A stretch of DNA of 64,000 bases from Halogeometricum limi (GTDB lineage: Archaea; Halobacteriota; Halobacteria; Halobacteriales; Haloferacaceae), in NCBI RefSeq assembly GCF_900115785.1, contig NZ_FOYS01000001.1:811582-875581 (forward strand). Direction: 5' to 3'. The stretch's first letter is position 1. Each line of letters starts with the position of its first letter. The notes under the pieces were generated by a model. It was not told the DNA's origin, did no database searches, and saw only the letters and a list, made by a program, of their open reading frames with translations. A program made the position numbers and the translations under genes. Shown one piece after another: positions 51,328 to 59,684 of this stretch.

Positions 51328-52593
51328 ATGCGTCTCGACGAGTACATGGACCTCGCGGCCGAGTCCGAGCGAGCGAAACGCCGCCGACTCGCCCAGGAGA
51401 AGTCCTACGACATCCTCGACCACTTAGCGGAGTTCCAACACCGGTTCGAGGAGACGGTTCAGGGCGACTCGCTGTTCGGCAGCGTCTCACCCTCCATCTT
51501 CGTCGGACGTTCGAACTACCCGAAGGTGTCGACGGGTATCCTCTCGCCCGTCGGCCACGAGGACGACGCCGCGCGGTTCGAGACGTCCGCCGGGTGGTAC
51601 GACGAGGGCGTCTCCATCTCCGACGTGTTCCGCCGCCGGACGAGTCTGTTGAACTCGAACCAGTCGACGGACGCCGTGAACGTTCACGACTCGTGGGACG
51701 GCTTCCTCGGCGTCCAACGAGAAGTCGCCATCGCGGACCGCCCCGTGAGCGTCGAAATCGGTCTGGACGGCCGTCCGGACGTCGACTTCGACGTGGGGCG
51801 CGACGACGTCGCGACGCCGACGGGGCCGCGGGCGCACGCACGCTCTGCGGACTTAGCGGAGAACCCACACGTCCCTCGCCCCGTCCAGAAGACGCTCGAA
51901 GACGACGACTGGAACGCGCAGGGGGCGATGAACTATCTCTACCGGCGGGGATTCGACGTGTACGACGTCAACACCATCCTGTCGGCGGGCGCACTCGGAC
52001 GGGGAGAGAACCGGAGACTCGTGCCGACGCGGTGGTCTATCACTGCCGTCGACGACACCGTCGGGCAGTTCCTCAGAGGCGGTATCCAGACGAACCCCAG
52101 CATCGACTCGGTGGAGATTCACCGAAACGAGTTCCTCGGCAACGCCTTCTGGGTGATTCTCGCGCCCGGCGATTGGGAGTTCGAGTTGGTCGAGATGAAA
52201 GCGCCGGGGAGCGTCTGGAACCCCGACCCCGAGGCGGGGATGTGGCTGGCGGCCGACAGCGAGGGATTCGAGGGCCGGACGGGCTACGTCGACGAGACGG
52301 CGGGTGCGTACCACGCCGCCCGCCTCGGCGTCTTGGAGTACCTCGAACGCGAGGGGAGACAGGCGAAAGCGCTCGTCCTCCGGCACGTCTCCGAGGACTA
52401 CTGGGGACCGGCAGGTGTCTGGCAGGTGCGCGAGTCGGTCAGAAACGCCTTCGACGGCGAACGCGCGGAGGCGGAGACGTTCGCCGCCGCGGTCCGACAG
52501 GTGACCGACTACCTCCCCGTCTCGCTGTCGGACCTCCGGCGGAAGTCCACGATGGCGTCCGGACTCCAGATGAACCTCGGCGACTTCTCCTGA
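51328..52593 (+). CDS. nreA: Nre-family DNA repair protein with C-terminal PIP motif
   Basis: A 421-residue protein of the archaeal NreA/NreB repair family. Conserved stretches are SIFVGRSNYPKVSTGILSP, LNSNQSTDAVNVHDSWDGF, TRWSITAVDDTVGQFL and FWVILAPGDWEFELVEMKAPGS-type residues. The C-terminus SGLQMNLGDFS contains a QxxLxxF PCNA-interacting (PIP) motif. NreA acts with PCNA in repair of DNA damage such as mitomycin crosslinks (known for Haloferax). A weak hairpin, CGGCT-AGCAA-AGCCG, precedes the ATG. Confidence 0.92.
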   Translation: MRLDEYMDLAAESERAKRRRLAQEKSYDILDHLAEFQHRFEETVQGDSLFGSVSPSIFVGRSNYPKVSTGILSPVGHEDDAARFETSAGWYDEGVSISDVFRRRTSLLNSNQSTDAVNVHDSWDGFLGVQREVAIADRPVSVEIGLDGRPDVDFDVGRDDVATPTGPRAHARSADLAENPHVPRPVQKTLEDDDWNAQGAMNYLYRRGFDVYDVNTILSAGALGRGENRRLVPTRWSITAVDDTVGQFLRGGIQTNPSIDSVEIHRNEFLGNAFWVILAPGDWEFELVEMKAPGSVWNPDPEAGMWLAADSEGFEGRTGYVDETAGAYHAARLGVLEYLEREGRQAKALVLRHVSEDYWGPAGVWQVRESVRNAFDGERAEAETFAAAVRQVTDYLPVSLSDLRRKSTMASGLQMNLGDFS

Positions 52594-52600
52594 GGGACGC

Positions 52601-52629
52601 CGATAATACCAATTTATTGACTATTATCG
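52601..52629. promoter_or_regulatory. Inverted repeat between nreA and the DUF7344-like gene
   Basis: CGATAATA (52601-52608) and TATTATCG (52622-52629) form perfect 8-bp arms separated by 13 bp, in an AT-rich stretch immediately after the nreA stop. It may be a terminator stem or an operator for the gene at 52699. Confidence 0.4.
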
Positions 52630-52644
52630 TGCTATCGGATAACG

Positions 52645-52659
52645 CCTTGGTATACAAGG
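52645..52659. promoter_or_regulatory. Palindrome in promoter of the DUF7344-like gene
   Basis: CCTTG-GTATA-CAAGG is a perfect 5+5 palindrome with an AT-rich centre, 40 bp before the ATG at 52699. It is the size and position of a repressor site. Confidence 0.4.
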
Positions 52660-52698
52660 CCGCATAACTATGCCGCGAGGGGGTATTAGCCATTTGTG

Positions 52699-53016
52699 AT
52701 GGAAGAGACGGTCGATACACTCCGTATCCTGTCACAGCAACGCCGTCTCGCCATCGTGACGGCATTGAAGGAAGCCGACGAACCGCTGACGACGGACGAA
52801 CTCGCCAGAGAAGTAGCGTTCAGAGAACTCGGAATCTACCCCAGCGAACTCACCGAGAGCCAACTCAGGAAGATACGCTTGTCGTTCCACCACGTCCACC
52901 TGCCGAAACTGGTCGCCGCTGATGTCGTCGAGTACACCCCATCGGGAGACACCGTCCGACTCACGGCCGAGTCGACGGACGTCCAGCGTATCGTCGACGT
53001 CGTCTTTCGGGACTAG
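52699..53016 (+). CDS. DUF7344-like winged-helix regulator (105 aa)
   Basis: A 105-residue regulator related to that at 18552; both share HVHLPKL, then a strand and VRLT (here HHVHLPKLVAADVVEY...DTVRLT). The N-terminus TVDTLRILSQQRRLAIVTALKE is a typical HTH first helix. It is followed on the opposite strand by a Bat-type HTH gene, and its promoter holds two inverted repeats. The target is unknown. Confidence 0.78.
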   Translation: MEETVDTLRILSQQRRLAIVTALKEADEPLTTDELAREVAFRELGIYPSELTESQLRKIRLSFHHVHLPKLVAADVVEYTPSGDTVRLTAESTDVQRIVDVVFRD

Positions 53017-53037
53017 TGCCTCGGTCCGGAGACGGCG

Positions 53038-53691
53038 TCACTCGGTTTCTATCGTCTGTAGCGAGTTGGTCACGAGCGTGACGATAGCCCGTCGGAGACG
53101 CTCCGTCACCGCCTGGTCGGATATGCCCAGTTCGTCCGCGAGTTCGACCGTCGTGATTCGCCGCGGAATGTCGTAATAGCCCTCCTCGACCGCCAAGAGC
53201 AGCGTTTCTCGCTGTCGCGGTGTCAGGCCGTACCACGGTCCCGCGTCGGGTTTCGTGGGGTTGTACACCCGATGAACGTCTATCGAGACGCGCGCGTCGA
53301 CGCACGCCCGATTGAACGCGGCCAAGTCCTCGTACCCCGGGAAGCGACACTCGAACTCCCACGTCTCGGATGACCCCGTCGCCGCGAGGATGTGGCCGCC
53401 CGTGTCGAGGAGACTCTGGAAGACGGCGTCGTCGGCGACGTGCCAGTCGAGTGCGACGAGAACCCGGTTCTCGTAGGTGTCTATCTCGGTGATGCTCTCG
53501 ACGGAGTCGTGGGCACGAGCGGTCTCGATGAACGTCGGTCGGTCGGAGTCGTACACCCAGAAGAACGGCACGGCCTTCTCGCCCAAGGGGACCAGAGCCT
53601 CCAACTCCACCGTCGCTCTGGCCCGCATAGAGAGAATCCTCCCCAACTCGAACTGGGAAGATGGAACGCGAAAATCTACGATGATACTCAT
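53038..53691 (-). CDS. Bat-type (HTH_10) transcriptional regulator
   Basis: A 217-residue regulator. The N-terminal ~150 residues are the beta-rich domain found in bacterio-opsin-activator relatives (SIIVDFRVPSSQFELGRIL, VPFFWVYDSDR). The C-terminus is the HTH_10 domain: LTPRQRETLLLAVEEGYYDIPRRITTVELADELGISDQAVTERLRRA. There is no PAS or GAF domain, so the ligand or signal is unknown. The ATG at 53691 starts the conserved domain; the longer frame runs into the promoter. It is convergent with the regulator at 52699. Confidence 0.87.
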   Translation of the reverse strand: MSIIVDFRVPSSQFELGRILSMRARATVELEALVPLGEKAVPFFWVYDSDRPTFIETARAHDSVESITEIDTYENRVLVALDWHVADDAVFQSLLDTGGHILAATGSSETWEFECRFPGYEDLAAFNRACVDARVSIDVHRVYNPTKPDAGPWYGLTPRQRETLLLAVEEGYYDIPRRITTVELADELGISDQAVTERLRRAIVTLVTNSLQTIETE

Positions 53692-53854
53692 GGACGTCGA
53701 TACGTCTGGTAGCCCACCCACCCGTATCAGTCGGTGGCTTGGTACGCCATGCAGTAGGTCGGGAAGCCAGATGAAGGTGGTGTTGGTGGGGGAGGCGACG
53801 AAAAATAGTACGGTATGCCGGTATTTCACAGTGTAACCGTACAAAAGGTGATAC

Positions 53855-54112
53855 GTGACGTCGGCGTACTTTCACCAACGCGCTAGTTATCCGAACGTCG
53901 GTCTCTACTGCATACTCCTGAGTTCTTTACCCACCTCCGACGAATCGGTAGATACAGCGGAACGATTCACCACGGCGCTCGAACGTCTCCTCAACGAAGC
54001 GACCAAACACGATGTCGACGTCGAAGGCGGGTGGGCGTGTCGCGTGTCGAACCCGGGGACCGAGTACGACGTCCTCGTCACCCGGGTCGAACGTTCGAAC
54101 TCCGACGACTAG
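53855..54112 (+). CDS. Hypothetical 85-aa protein
   Basis: An 85-residue protein divergent from the Bat-type regulator. The family is not recognised. It has a central helix (TAERFTTALERLLNEATKHDVD) and a C-terminal strand-turn-strand segment (GGWACRVSNPGTEYDVLVTRVER), like many small haloarchaeal proteins paired with HTH_10 regulators. The only in-frame start is a GTG, so the N-terminus (MTSAYFHQRASYPNVG) is uncertain. Confidence 0.6.
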   Translation: MTSAYFHQRASYPNVGLYCILLSSLPTSDESVDTAERFTTALERLLNEATKHDVDVEGGWACRVSNPGTEYDVLVTRVERSNSDD

Positions 54113-54120
54113 CTCCCGAA

Positions 54121-54573
54121 CTACTCGGCCGCGTCGAGGTTCGAGAACGCCTCGTCGACGAGTTCGCCGGTGTCGGCGATGATGTCGGCCATCGTGTCGT
54201 CGTCGGGGGCCATCCCGACCAGACGGCCGACGCGCATGATGCTCACGTGATAGACGGTTTGGACGCCCGGTTCTTCCTCCCAGACGACGACGTTACAGGG
54301 GAACAGTCCGCCCATCTTCAGGTCCGACGCGTCCAGTGCTCGGTCGGCCATGTTCGGGTTGCACGCGCCGAGGACGTAGTACGGGTCGCGGTCCGCGCCG
54401 ATTTTCTCGTTCAACATCTCCGAGGGAGAGAACTCCGTGGCGACGCCGAACCCGGCGTCGGTGAACACCTCGCGGACGTGTTCGATTGCCTCGTCGTGGT
54501 CCATGTGCAGCGTCGCGCGTTTCTCGCCGATGTCCGACTCGGAGAGTTCGGACGGGTCGATTGGTAGCGTCAT
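54121..54573 (-). CDS. DUF302 family protein
   Basis: A 150-residue protein. DHDEAIEHVREVFTDAGFGVATEFSPSEMLNEKIGADRDPYYVLGACNPNMADRALDASDLKMGGLFPCNVVVWEEEPGVQTVY shows the DUF302 pattern, with the conserved GACNP and PCNVVV segments. The family may bind small ligands or metals; the function is unknown. The ATG at 54573 gives a normal-length family member. Confidence 0.88.
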   Translation of the reverse strand: MTLPIDPSELSESDIGEKRATLHMDHDEAIEHVREVFTDAGFGVATEFSPSEMLNEKIGADRDPYYVLGACNPNMADRALDASDLKMGGLFPCNVVVWEEEPGVQTVYHVSIMRVGRLVGMAPDDDTMADIIADTGELVDEAFSNLDAAE

Positions 54574-54655
54574 CACATCCCTGTTGTACCGGGACGCTGG
54601 AAAAGCTATGGGCGTGTGCGCTTCGCACACGACTGCCCGTCGATTCGACCGCAGT

Positions 54656-55345
54656 TCAGAGCGGAATCGGCAGCCAGCGGAGCCACCCGAGGACCGTCTG
54701 GGGCGGGATGAGTGGGTCGTGCATGACCAACCAGTCGAGGAGGCCGAGGCCGAGTCCGTGCGCGACGATAGAGGGGAGAAGCGACTGACTGTCGTAGTCC
54801 ACCGCGCCGAACAGTACGTCCGTCGGTCCCGAGAGGAGCAGTTCTATCGGCGGCTTGCCGACGTGGTGAAGCGCGTAGACGACGGGGCTGATGAAGATGC
54901 TCTTGTAGCCGAACTCCTCGCTCACGCCGACGCAGAGCAGTCCCCGGTAGTACGTCTCCGCGGCGACGACGACGACCAACTGCTGGGCGGCGTGCGGGAG
55001 GAAGTCCAAGAGGGCCGGACTCGTCTGCCACATCGGGTAGTACGCGCGAATCGTCGGTAGCGACGACCCGACGATGTAGAACGGGAGCACGAGCGCCGAG
55101 ACGAGGAGGGTGTTCCGTATCGCCCGCCGATTCACCCGCCACCCGAGGTTGCGGCCGTGGGTGATGGCGAACGCGCCGGGGAGGAGGATGAACACGACGG
55201 CGTCGCGGAACGCGCGGTACGTGAGGTTCGACGACGGGACGGTCCACGTCATCCAGAGGACGGTCAAGAACAGACCCAACAGTAGCGACTTCTGGAGCCA
55301 CGAGAGGCGGTTCACCGAATCGCGAAGACGAGAGAAACCGAACAC
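54656..55345 (-). CDS. CPBP-type (CAAX protease-like) membrane protein
   Basis: A 229-residue protein with about six transmembrane helices. The CPBP motif 1, normally EExxxR, reads AAETYYRGLLCVG, so one of the paired Glu is replaced by Ala. Motif 2 is ALHHVGKP, and a further His lies in IVAHGLGLGLLDW. Family members include CAAX prenyl proteases and bacteriocin-immunity proteins. Whether this one is an active protease is uncertain. It follows the DUF5789 gene by 20 bp. Confidence 0.78.
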   Translation of the reverse strand: MFGFSRLRDSVNRLSWLQKSLLLGLFLTVLWMTWTVPSSNLTYRAFRDAVVFILLPGAFAITHGRNLGWRVNRRAIRNTLLVSALVLPFYIVGSSLPTIRAYYPMWQTSPALLDFLPHAAQQLVVVVAAETYYRGLLCVGVSEEFGYKSIFISPVVYALHHVGKPPIELLLSGPTDVLFGAVDYDSQSLLPSIVAHGLGLGLLDWLVMHDPLIPPQTVLGWLRWLPIPL

Positions 55346-55365
55346 CGAGAATCGCCTTGCTGCGA

Positions 55366-55647
55366 TTACTTCGTCTCGACGGGCGCGGTGCCGACGACGG
55401 ACTGGACCGCCTCGACGAACGCCTGTCGAGTGTCGAAGTACGACTCGTCGACCTGTTCGAGCACGTCCGAGAGCGTCTGCGGACCAGACGGCGTCCGGAC
55501 GACGCTGTCACCCTCCTGTTCGAGGATGCGGGGCTTCTCGTGCGGCCACGTCAACCGCGATGCGACCCGTGCGAGCGGTTGGCCCTCGACGGGCGTCTCC
55601 TCGCCGAGTTCCACGACGGGTCCCTCGTTTTCGTCCTCGTCTGCCAT
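55366..55647 (-). CDS. DUF5789 family small protein
   Basis: A 93-residue haloarchaeal protein. It has an acidic N-terminus followed by PLARVASRLTWPHEKPRILEQEGDSVVRTPSGPQTLSDVLEQVDESYFDTRQAFVEAVQ. This is the DUF5789 pattern as I recall it (SRLTWP, DVDETYFDTRQ-like). The ATG at 55647 was preferred, since the upstream frame is Arg-rich non-coding-type sequence. It probably shares a transcript with the CPBP gene. The function is unknown. Confidence 0.82.
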   Translation of the reverse strand: MADEDENEGPVVELGEETPVEGQPLARVASRLTWPHEKPRILEQEGDSVVRTPSGPQTLSDVLEQVDESYFDTRQAFVEAVQSVVGTAPVETK

Positions 55648-55810
55648 ATCCTGCGATTTGCCATCACCGACAATGAACCCTTCGACACGTTCGGACGCCG
55701 GGACTCGTCGCTCGCAGACCCCGGTCCGACGCCGTCTGCGTGCCCGCACGGCCGAGCGTCGTACGCGCGTCTGACGCATCGTTTTGTGTGATGGGGCTTT
55801 ACACACGCGC

Positions 55811-56683
55811 ATGACCAGTCTCTCGGAGGCCTATCACACAGGGGAACGCGCGGGGCCGAGCCTCCGGCGACTGTCGCTCGGACTCGGTGTCTTCGTCGTC
55901 GGCGTGCTCCTCGTCCTCGCCGGTATCGTCGTCGCAACGACCGAGATTCTCCTCGGCGGCGGGACGACGCTCACGCACGTCCGCGAACTCGGCGGCATCC
56001 TCGCCGGCGTCGGCGTCCCGATGGTGTTCCTCGGTATCTTCACCGTCACCCCCTCGGGGCGACTGACGAAGGCGGCGGCGGTCGTCGGCGCGGGAATCGC
56101 CCTCGTCGGCGTCGCGTTGTTCTGGCACGCCTACCCCTGCCAGTGGTCGGGGTCGAACTGCGGCGCCGGACTCGCCGACCTGACGCTTCTGACCGTCGTC
56201 GTCTACTTCGTCGGCGCACTCACCACGTTCTGGTGTCTGTTCGTCGGCGTCGCCAACTTCAAGACGCGCAACGCGCCGGGCGGCACCGCCACCGTCGAGG
56301 TGACGAAGAAAGGCGAGACGCGCTACGTCGAAGTCGACCGCTCCCGCGGCGGACTCGGCGGCATCGGCTTCCTCGGCGGCACGCCCGACGGCGACGCGGA
56401 GACGCAGACGGCGGAGGCGAGCACCGTCTCCGACGGCGGCACCGACGCCGAGTCGATAACGTCGCCGCGAGACGCGCAGACGACGCCGGACGCCCCCGAC
56501 GGCCCGTCCGGTCGGAAGTCCCACTCGTCCGGGCAGTCCGCGGCCGACACCTACTGCGGCAACTGCGCGCACTTCGACTACGTCCGCACGAACGGCGGCA
56601 TCGAACCCTACTGCGGCTACCACGAGGAACTCATGGACGACATGGAGGCCTGCGACCGGTGGACGCCGCGGACGAAGCGCTAA
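55811..56683 (+). CDS. Membrane protein with C-terminal zinc-binding motif (DUF7139-like)
   Basis: A 290-residue protein. Residues ~20-165 hold four hydrophobic helices (SLGLGVFVVGVLLVLAGIVV, GGILAGVGVPMVFLGIF, AAAVVGAGIALVGVALFW, LTLLTVVVYFVGALTTFWCL). Cys residues (YPCQWSGSNCGAG) lie in an external loop. After an acidic Ser/Thr-rich linker, the C-terminus has CGNCAHF...YCGYHEELMDDMEACDRW, a probable zinc site. It fits a haloarchaeal DUF7139-like family (memory). The function is unknown. Confidence 0.78.
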   Translation: MTSLSEAYHTGERAGPSLRRLSLGLGVFVVGVLLVLAGIVVATTEILLGGGTTLTHVRELGGILAGVGVPMVFLGIFTVTPSGRLTKAAAVVGAGIALVGVALFWHAYPCQWSGSNCGAGLADLTLLTVVVYFVGALTTFWCLFVGVANFKTRNAPGGTATVEVTKKGETRYVEVDRSRGGLGGIGFLGGTPDGDAETQTAEASTVSDGGTDAESITSPRDAQTTPDAPDGPSGRKSHSSGQSAADTYCGNCAHFDYVRTNGGIEPYCGYHEELMDDMEACDRWTPRTKR

Positions 56684-56730
56684 CTCGGACTTCGAACCGA
56701 ACCCGAACCGGACACGACCCTGCTCCCTTC

Positions 56731-57225
56731 TCAGACGTCTTCGAGGCGCGTTGCGACGTCGTCCCAGTGGCTCCCCTTCCAGAACACCTGCCCGCAGTCG
56801 CGACACCGCCAGAGCGCTTCGTCTCCGGGGTCGGGCGCGTACGCCGGCACCGCGTCCGTGCCGGCCACCCGTTCGACCGGGCCGTTGCACGACCCACAGC
56901 GTGCCGGTGTCTCCGCCAGACCGACCGGGTAGCCCGCCGCCTCGAACTCCCGGAGTTGACCGGTCACGTCTCGTCGGGTGAGGAGGACGCTCCGTCGTGC
57001 CCGCGCCGCGAGCGATTCGTCGCGCGTCAGGAGCGTCCGCTCCTCGCACCGGACGCGCCCGAGAATCGCGTCGTCGCCGGGGTCCGGGCCGTCGTCCAAG
57101 ACGTAAGCGGCGTCGTAGCCGCACATCCGCAGATACGTCGCCAACTTCCCGAGCATCGAATCGAGGAGCAGTCGCGGTCGGTCCGCGTCCGCACCGCTCC
57201 GCTCGTTTCCGTCCGACCCGTCCAT
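56731..57225 (-). CDS. Mut7-C RNase (PIN-like) protein
   Basis: A 164-residue Mut7-C domain protein. The first strand-helix is PRLLLDSMLGKLATYLRMCGYDAAYV (catalytic Asp). CEERTLLTRDESLAARA supplies further acidic residues. The C-terminus is a zinc ribbon with CGSCN and CRDCGQVFWKGSHW. It is a probable RNA-cutting enzyme. Its ATG overlaps the polX stop by 1 bp (TGATG), so it is coupled to polX. Confidence 0.88.
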   Translation of the reverse strand: MDGSDGNERSGADADRPRLLLDSMLGKLATYLRMCGYDAAYVLDDGPDPGDDAILGRVRCEERTLLTRDESLAARARRSVLLTRRDVTGQLREFEAAGYPVGLAETPARCGSCNGPVERVAGTDAVPAYAPDPGDEALWRCRDCGQVFWKGSHWDDVATRLEDV

Positions 57226-58973
57226 CAGTGCAGGAACGACCGCAGGTCCTCGACGGGCCACGTGTTCAGCACGTCACCCGCTTCGCACCACCCGCGACGG
57301 GCGGTGTGGACGCCGTAGCGAACGTAGTCGAGTCCGCCGGGCGCGTGTGCGTCGGTGTTCGTCACGATGGTCGCCCCCGCCTCCAACGCGACGCGCACGA
57401 GTTCGCCGCGGAGGTCCAAGCGGGCCGGGTCGGCGTTTATCTCCAGTGCGACGCCGTTCTCGGCGGCCGCCCGTGCGACGCGTTCGACGTCGAGTTCGAG
57501 CCCCGGACGCTCGTTGATGAGACGACCCGTCGGGTGTCCCAAGACGTCGACGGACGGGTGTTCGACGGCGTTCACGAGGCGTTCGGTGGCCGTCTCGCGG
57601 TCCTGTCCGAGTGCGGCGTGCGGCGAGGCGACGACGATGTCGAGGTCCGACAGCACGTCGTCGCCGACGGAGATTCCGCCCTCCGCGTCGACGTTCGCCT
57701 CCACGCCGTGCAGGAGTTCGAGGTCCGTCTCGCCGGCGACGTCCGCGACGGCGCCCATCTGCTCGCGGAGTTCGTCGTCGTCCAGTCCGACGCCGCCGAC
57801 CATGCCCGGGCCGGTGGCGTGGTCGGTGACCGCGTAGTAGTCGTAGCCGCGTTTCTCGGCGGCGGCGACCATCTCCGACAGCGAGTAGCGGCCGTCGGAC
57901 CAGTCGGTGTGCGTGTGCAAGTCGCCGCGCACGTCGCCCCGTTCGACGAGCGTCGGCAGTTCTCCGTCCCGTGCGGCCTCTATCTCGCCGGTGTCCTCGC
58001 GGAGTTCCGGCGGGACGAGGGGCAGGCCGAGCGCCTCGTACATCGACGCCTCCGTCTCGCCGGCCACCTTCTCGCCCGCGCGTTGGTCCGCGTCGGCGTC
58101 GTCCACGTCGCTCACGTCGAAGACGCCGTACTCGTTCATCTTCAGGTCCCGGTCGATGGCGACGTTCCGGAGTTTGACGTTGTGGTCCTTGCTCCCCGTG
58201 AAGTACTGCAGGGCCGCGCCGAACTCCTCGGGGACGACGACGCGGAGGTCCACGCGGATGCCGTTCGAGCGGACGCTCGCCTTCGAGGTGCCCGCCTCGA
58301 TGACCGTGTTCGCGGCGGGCCAGTCGGTGAACGTCTCGACGACGGCTTCGCCCGACTCGCTCGCCACGAGGACGTCGACGTCGCCGATGGTGTCGCGCCA
58401 CCGGCGAATCGACCCGGCGACGTCCGCCTGCCGGACGTCCTCGTCGTCTCGGAGGTAGTCGAGGACGTCGTCGGCGAGCGGTCGCGCGTCGCCCAGACGC
58501 TCGCGCTCCTGCGCCTGCCGGGCGAACGGGACGTTCTCTCGGATGTTCTCTTCGGTCTTCGCGCCGAACCCGCTCACCTCCCGAATCTTCCCCTCCTCGG
58601 CCGCGGCTTCGAGTTCGTCGAGCGTGGTGATTCCGAGCGCCTCGTACAGTTTTCCGACCGTCTTCGGGCCGACGCCCTCGACGCTCGTGAGCGTCGCCAT
58701 GTCGACGGGCAGTTCCTCCCGCAGTTCGGCTAACTCCTCGATAGAACCGGTCTCGAAGTACTCGACGACTTTCGAGGAGATGGCGTCGCCGACGCCCTGT
58801 ATCTCCTCGACGGCCGCTTGCCCCTCGTCCGCCAGTTCCTCGATGGGCCGCGGATGCTCGCGGATGTTCTCGGCCGCCCGCCGGTACGTGCTCGGCTTGT
58901 AGGCGACGTCCCGCGCCTCCAAGAGGTCCGCGAACTCCTCGAACAGCGACGCCACCTCGTCGTTTCGGCTCAC
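57225..58973 (-). CDS. polX: DNA polymerase X family protein with PHP domain
   Basis: A 582-residue PolX. Residues ~1-330 hold the pol beta-like 8-kDa and polymerase parts: YKPSTYRRAAENI, HhH EEIQGVGDAISSKVVEYFETGS and SVEGVGPKTVGKLYEALG. The nucleotidyltransferase motif is GSIRRWRDTIGDVDVLVAS (catalytic Asp pair), with IRVDLRVV as the third Asp. Residues ~340-582 are a PHP exonuclease domain (GDLHTHTDWSDGRYSLSEM, AVTDHATGPGM, VVASPHAALG, NTDAHAPGGL). The GTG at 58973 overlaps the DUF5788 stop (TAGTG). Probable role: base-excision repair. Confidence 0.93.
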   Translation of the reverse strand: MSRNDEVASLFEEFADLLEARDVAYKPSTYRRAAENIREHPRPIEELADEGQAAVEEIQGVGDAISSKVVEYFETGSIEELAELREELPVDMATLTSVEGVGPKTVGKLYEALGITTLDELEAAAEEGKIREVSGFGAKTEENIRENVPFARQAQERERLGDARPLADDVLDYLRDDEDVRQADVAGSIRRWRDTIGDVDVLVASESGEAVVETFTDWPAANTVIEAGTSKASVRSNGIRVDLRVVVPEEFGAALQYFTGSKDHNVKLRNVAIDRDLKMNEYGVFDVSDVDDADADQRAGEKVAGETEASMYEALGLPLVPPELREDTGEIEAARDGELPTLVERGDVRGDLHTHTDWSDGRYSLSEMVAAAEKRGYDYYAVTDHATGPGMVGGVGLDDDELREQMGAVADVAGETDLELLHGVEANVDAEGGISVGDDVLSDLDIVVASPHAALGQDRETATERLVNAVEHPSVDVLGHPTGRLINERPGLELDVERVARAAAENGVALEINADPARLDLRGELVRVALEAGATIVTNTDAHAPGGLDYVRYGVHTARRGWCEAGDVLNTWPVEDLRSFLH

Positions 58974-59416
58974 TAGCGGCCACCCCGACTGGACCGCCCG
59001 CTCTGCTCGCGCCCGAGCGCCTGTTTCAGGAAGCTCATCCACCGCTTCTGGTCTTGCGCCTCCTGCAGGGTAGCCTCCTGTTCGAGGTTCGCCGGGCGCA
59101 GTTGCTGGAGGGCGTCCAGCGCGCGTTCGATGCCGATGATGCTCTCGACGAGACGCTCTCCCTCCTCGAAGCTCACCTCACCGTTCTCGATTTGCTGTCG
59201 TCGCTGGAGGCGTTCGCGCCGGAGGTTCTTCTTGGCCCGTTCGACCCGCTCTTTCTCGCCGTCCGGAACGGTGTCGCGGCGTTTTATCTCGAAGACGAAG
59301 TCGCGCAGTTCGACTTCTTCGCCCTGCACCTCGACGACGTCGGGGATGTCCATCCCGATGGTCGCCCCCTCTCGGTCGATGCGTTCCAGCAACCGCTTTC
59401 GCTCGAACTCCTTCAC
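58973..59416 (-). CDS. DUF5788 family protein
   Basis: A 147-residue charged helical protein (MKEFERKRLLERIDREGATIGMDIPDVVEVQGEEVELRDFVFEIKRR, then Arg-rich helices and ALDALQQLRPANLEQEATLQ). It fits a haloarchaeal family I recall as DUF5788. The GTG at 59416 starts the conserved part; upstream GTG starts up to 59524 would add about 35 polar residues. Its stop overlaps the polX start, so it heads a DUF5788-polX-Mut7C operon. The function is unknown; a repair-linked role is inferred. Confidence 0.78.
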   Translation of the reverse strand: MKEFERKRLLERIDREGATIGMDIPDVVEVQGEEVELRDFVFEIKRRDTVPDGEKERVERAKKNLRRERLQRRQQIENGEVSFEEGERLVESIIGIERALDALQQLRPANLEQEATLQEAQDQKRWMSFLKQALGREQSGRSSRGGR

Positions 59417-59657
59417 GTTCTTGCCCGCGGGTAGGGGCGGACGACACTTCGCTCCTTCGCCGGCGGCGGGTCCGTTCACGTGACCGTCTCCCCGCCGGAC
59501 ACGTCCGTCCGGTCGGTTCCTCACCGTTCGCCAGACGGCGGCGTCTCGGCTTGTGACGTGTGTTCACGACAGACACTGCCGAAACCCCGCCGCCTTCGCC
59601 GGTGTTCTCTCTGCGTCGCAGTCACCGGCAGACGTTCGGAATTAGAAGAAGGTTCTT

Positions 59658-59684
59658 ATGCGTCTCCGCGGAAAGGAGACGTAT
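59658..59684 (+). promoter_or_regulatory. Hairpin covering ribosome-binding site and start codon of the AlkP-family gene
   Basis: ATGCGTCTCC (59658-59667) pairs with GGAGACGTAT (59675-59684) around the loop GCGGAAA. There are 10 pairs, including one G-U. The right arm contains the GGAG Shine-Dalgarno (59675-59678) and the first two bases of the ATG at 59683. If the mRNA has this leader, the hairpin would block translation. Confidence 0.5.
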
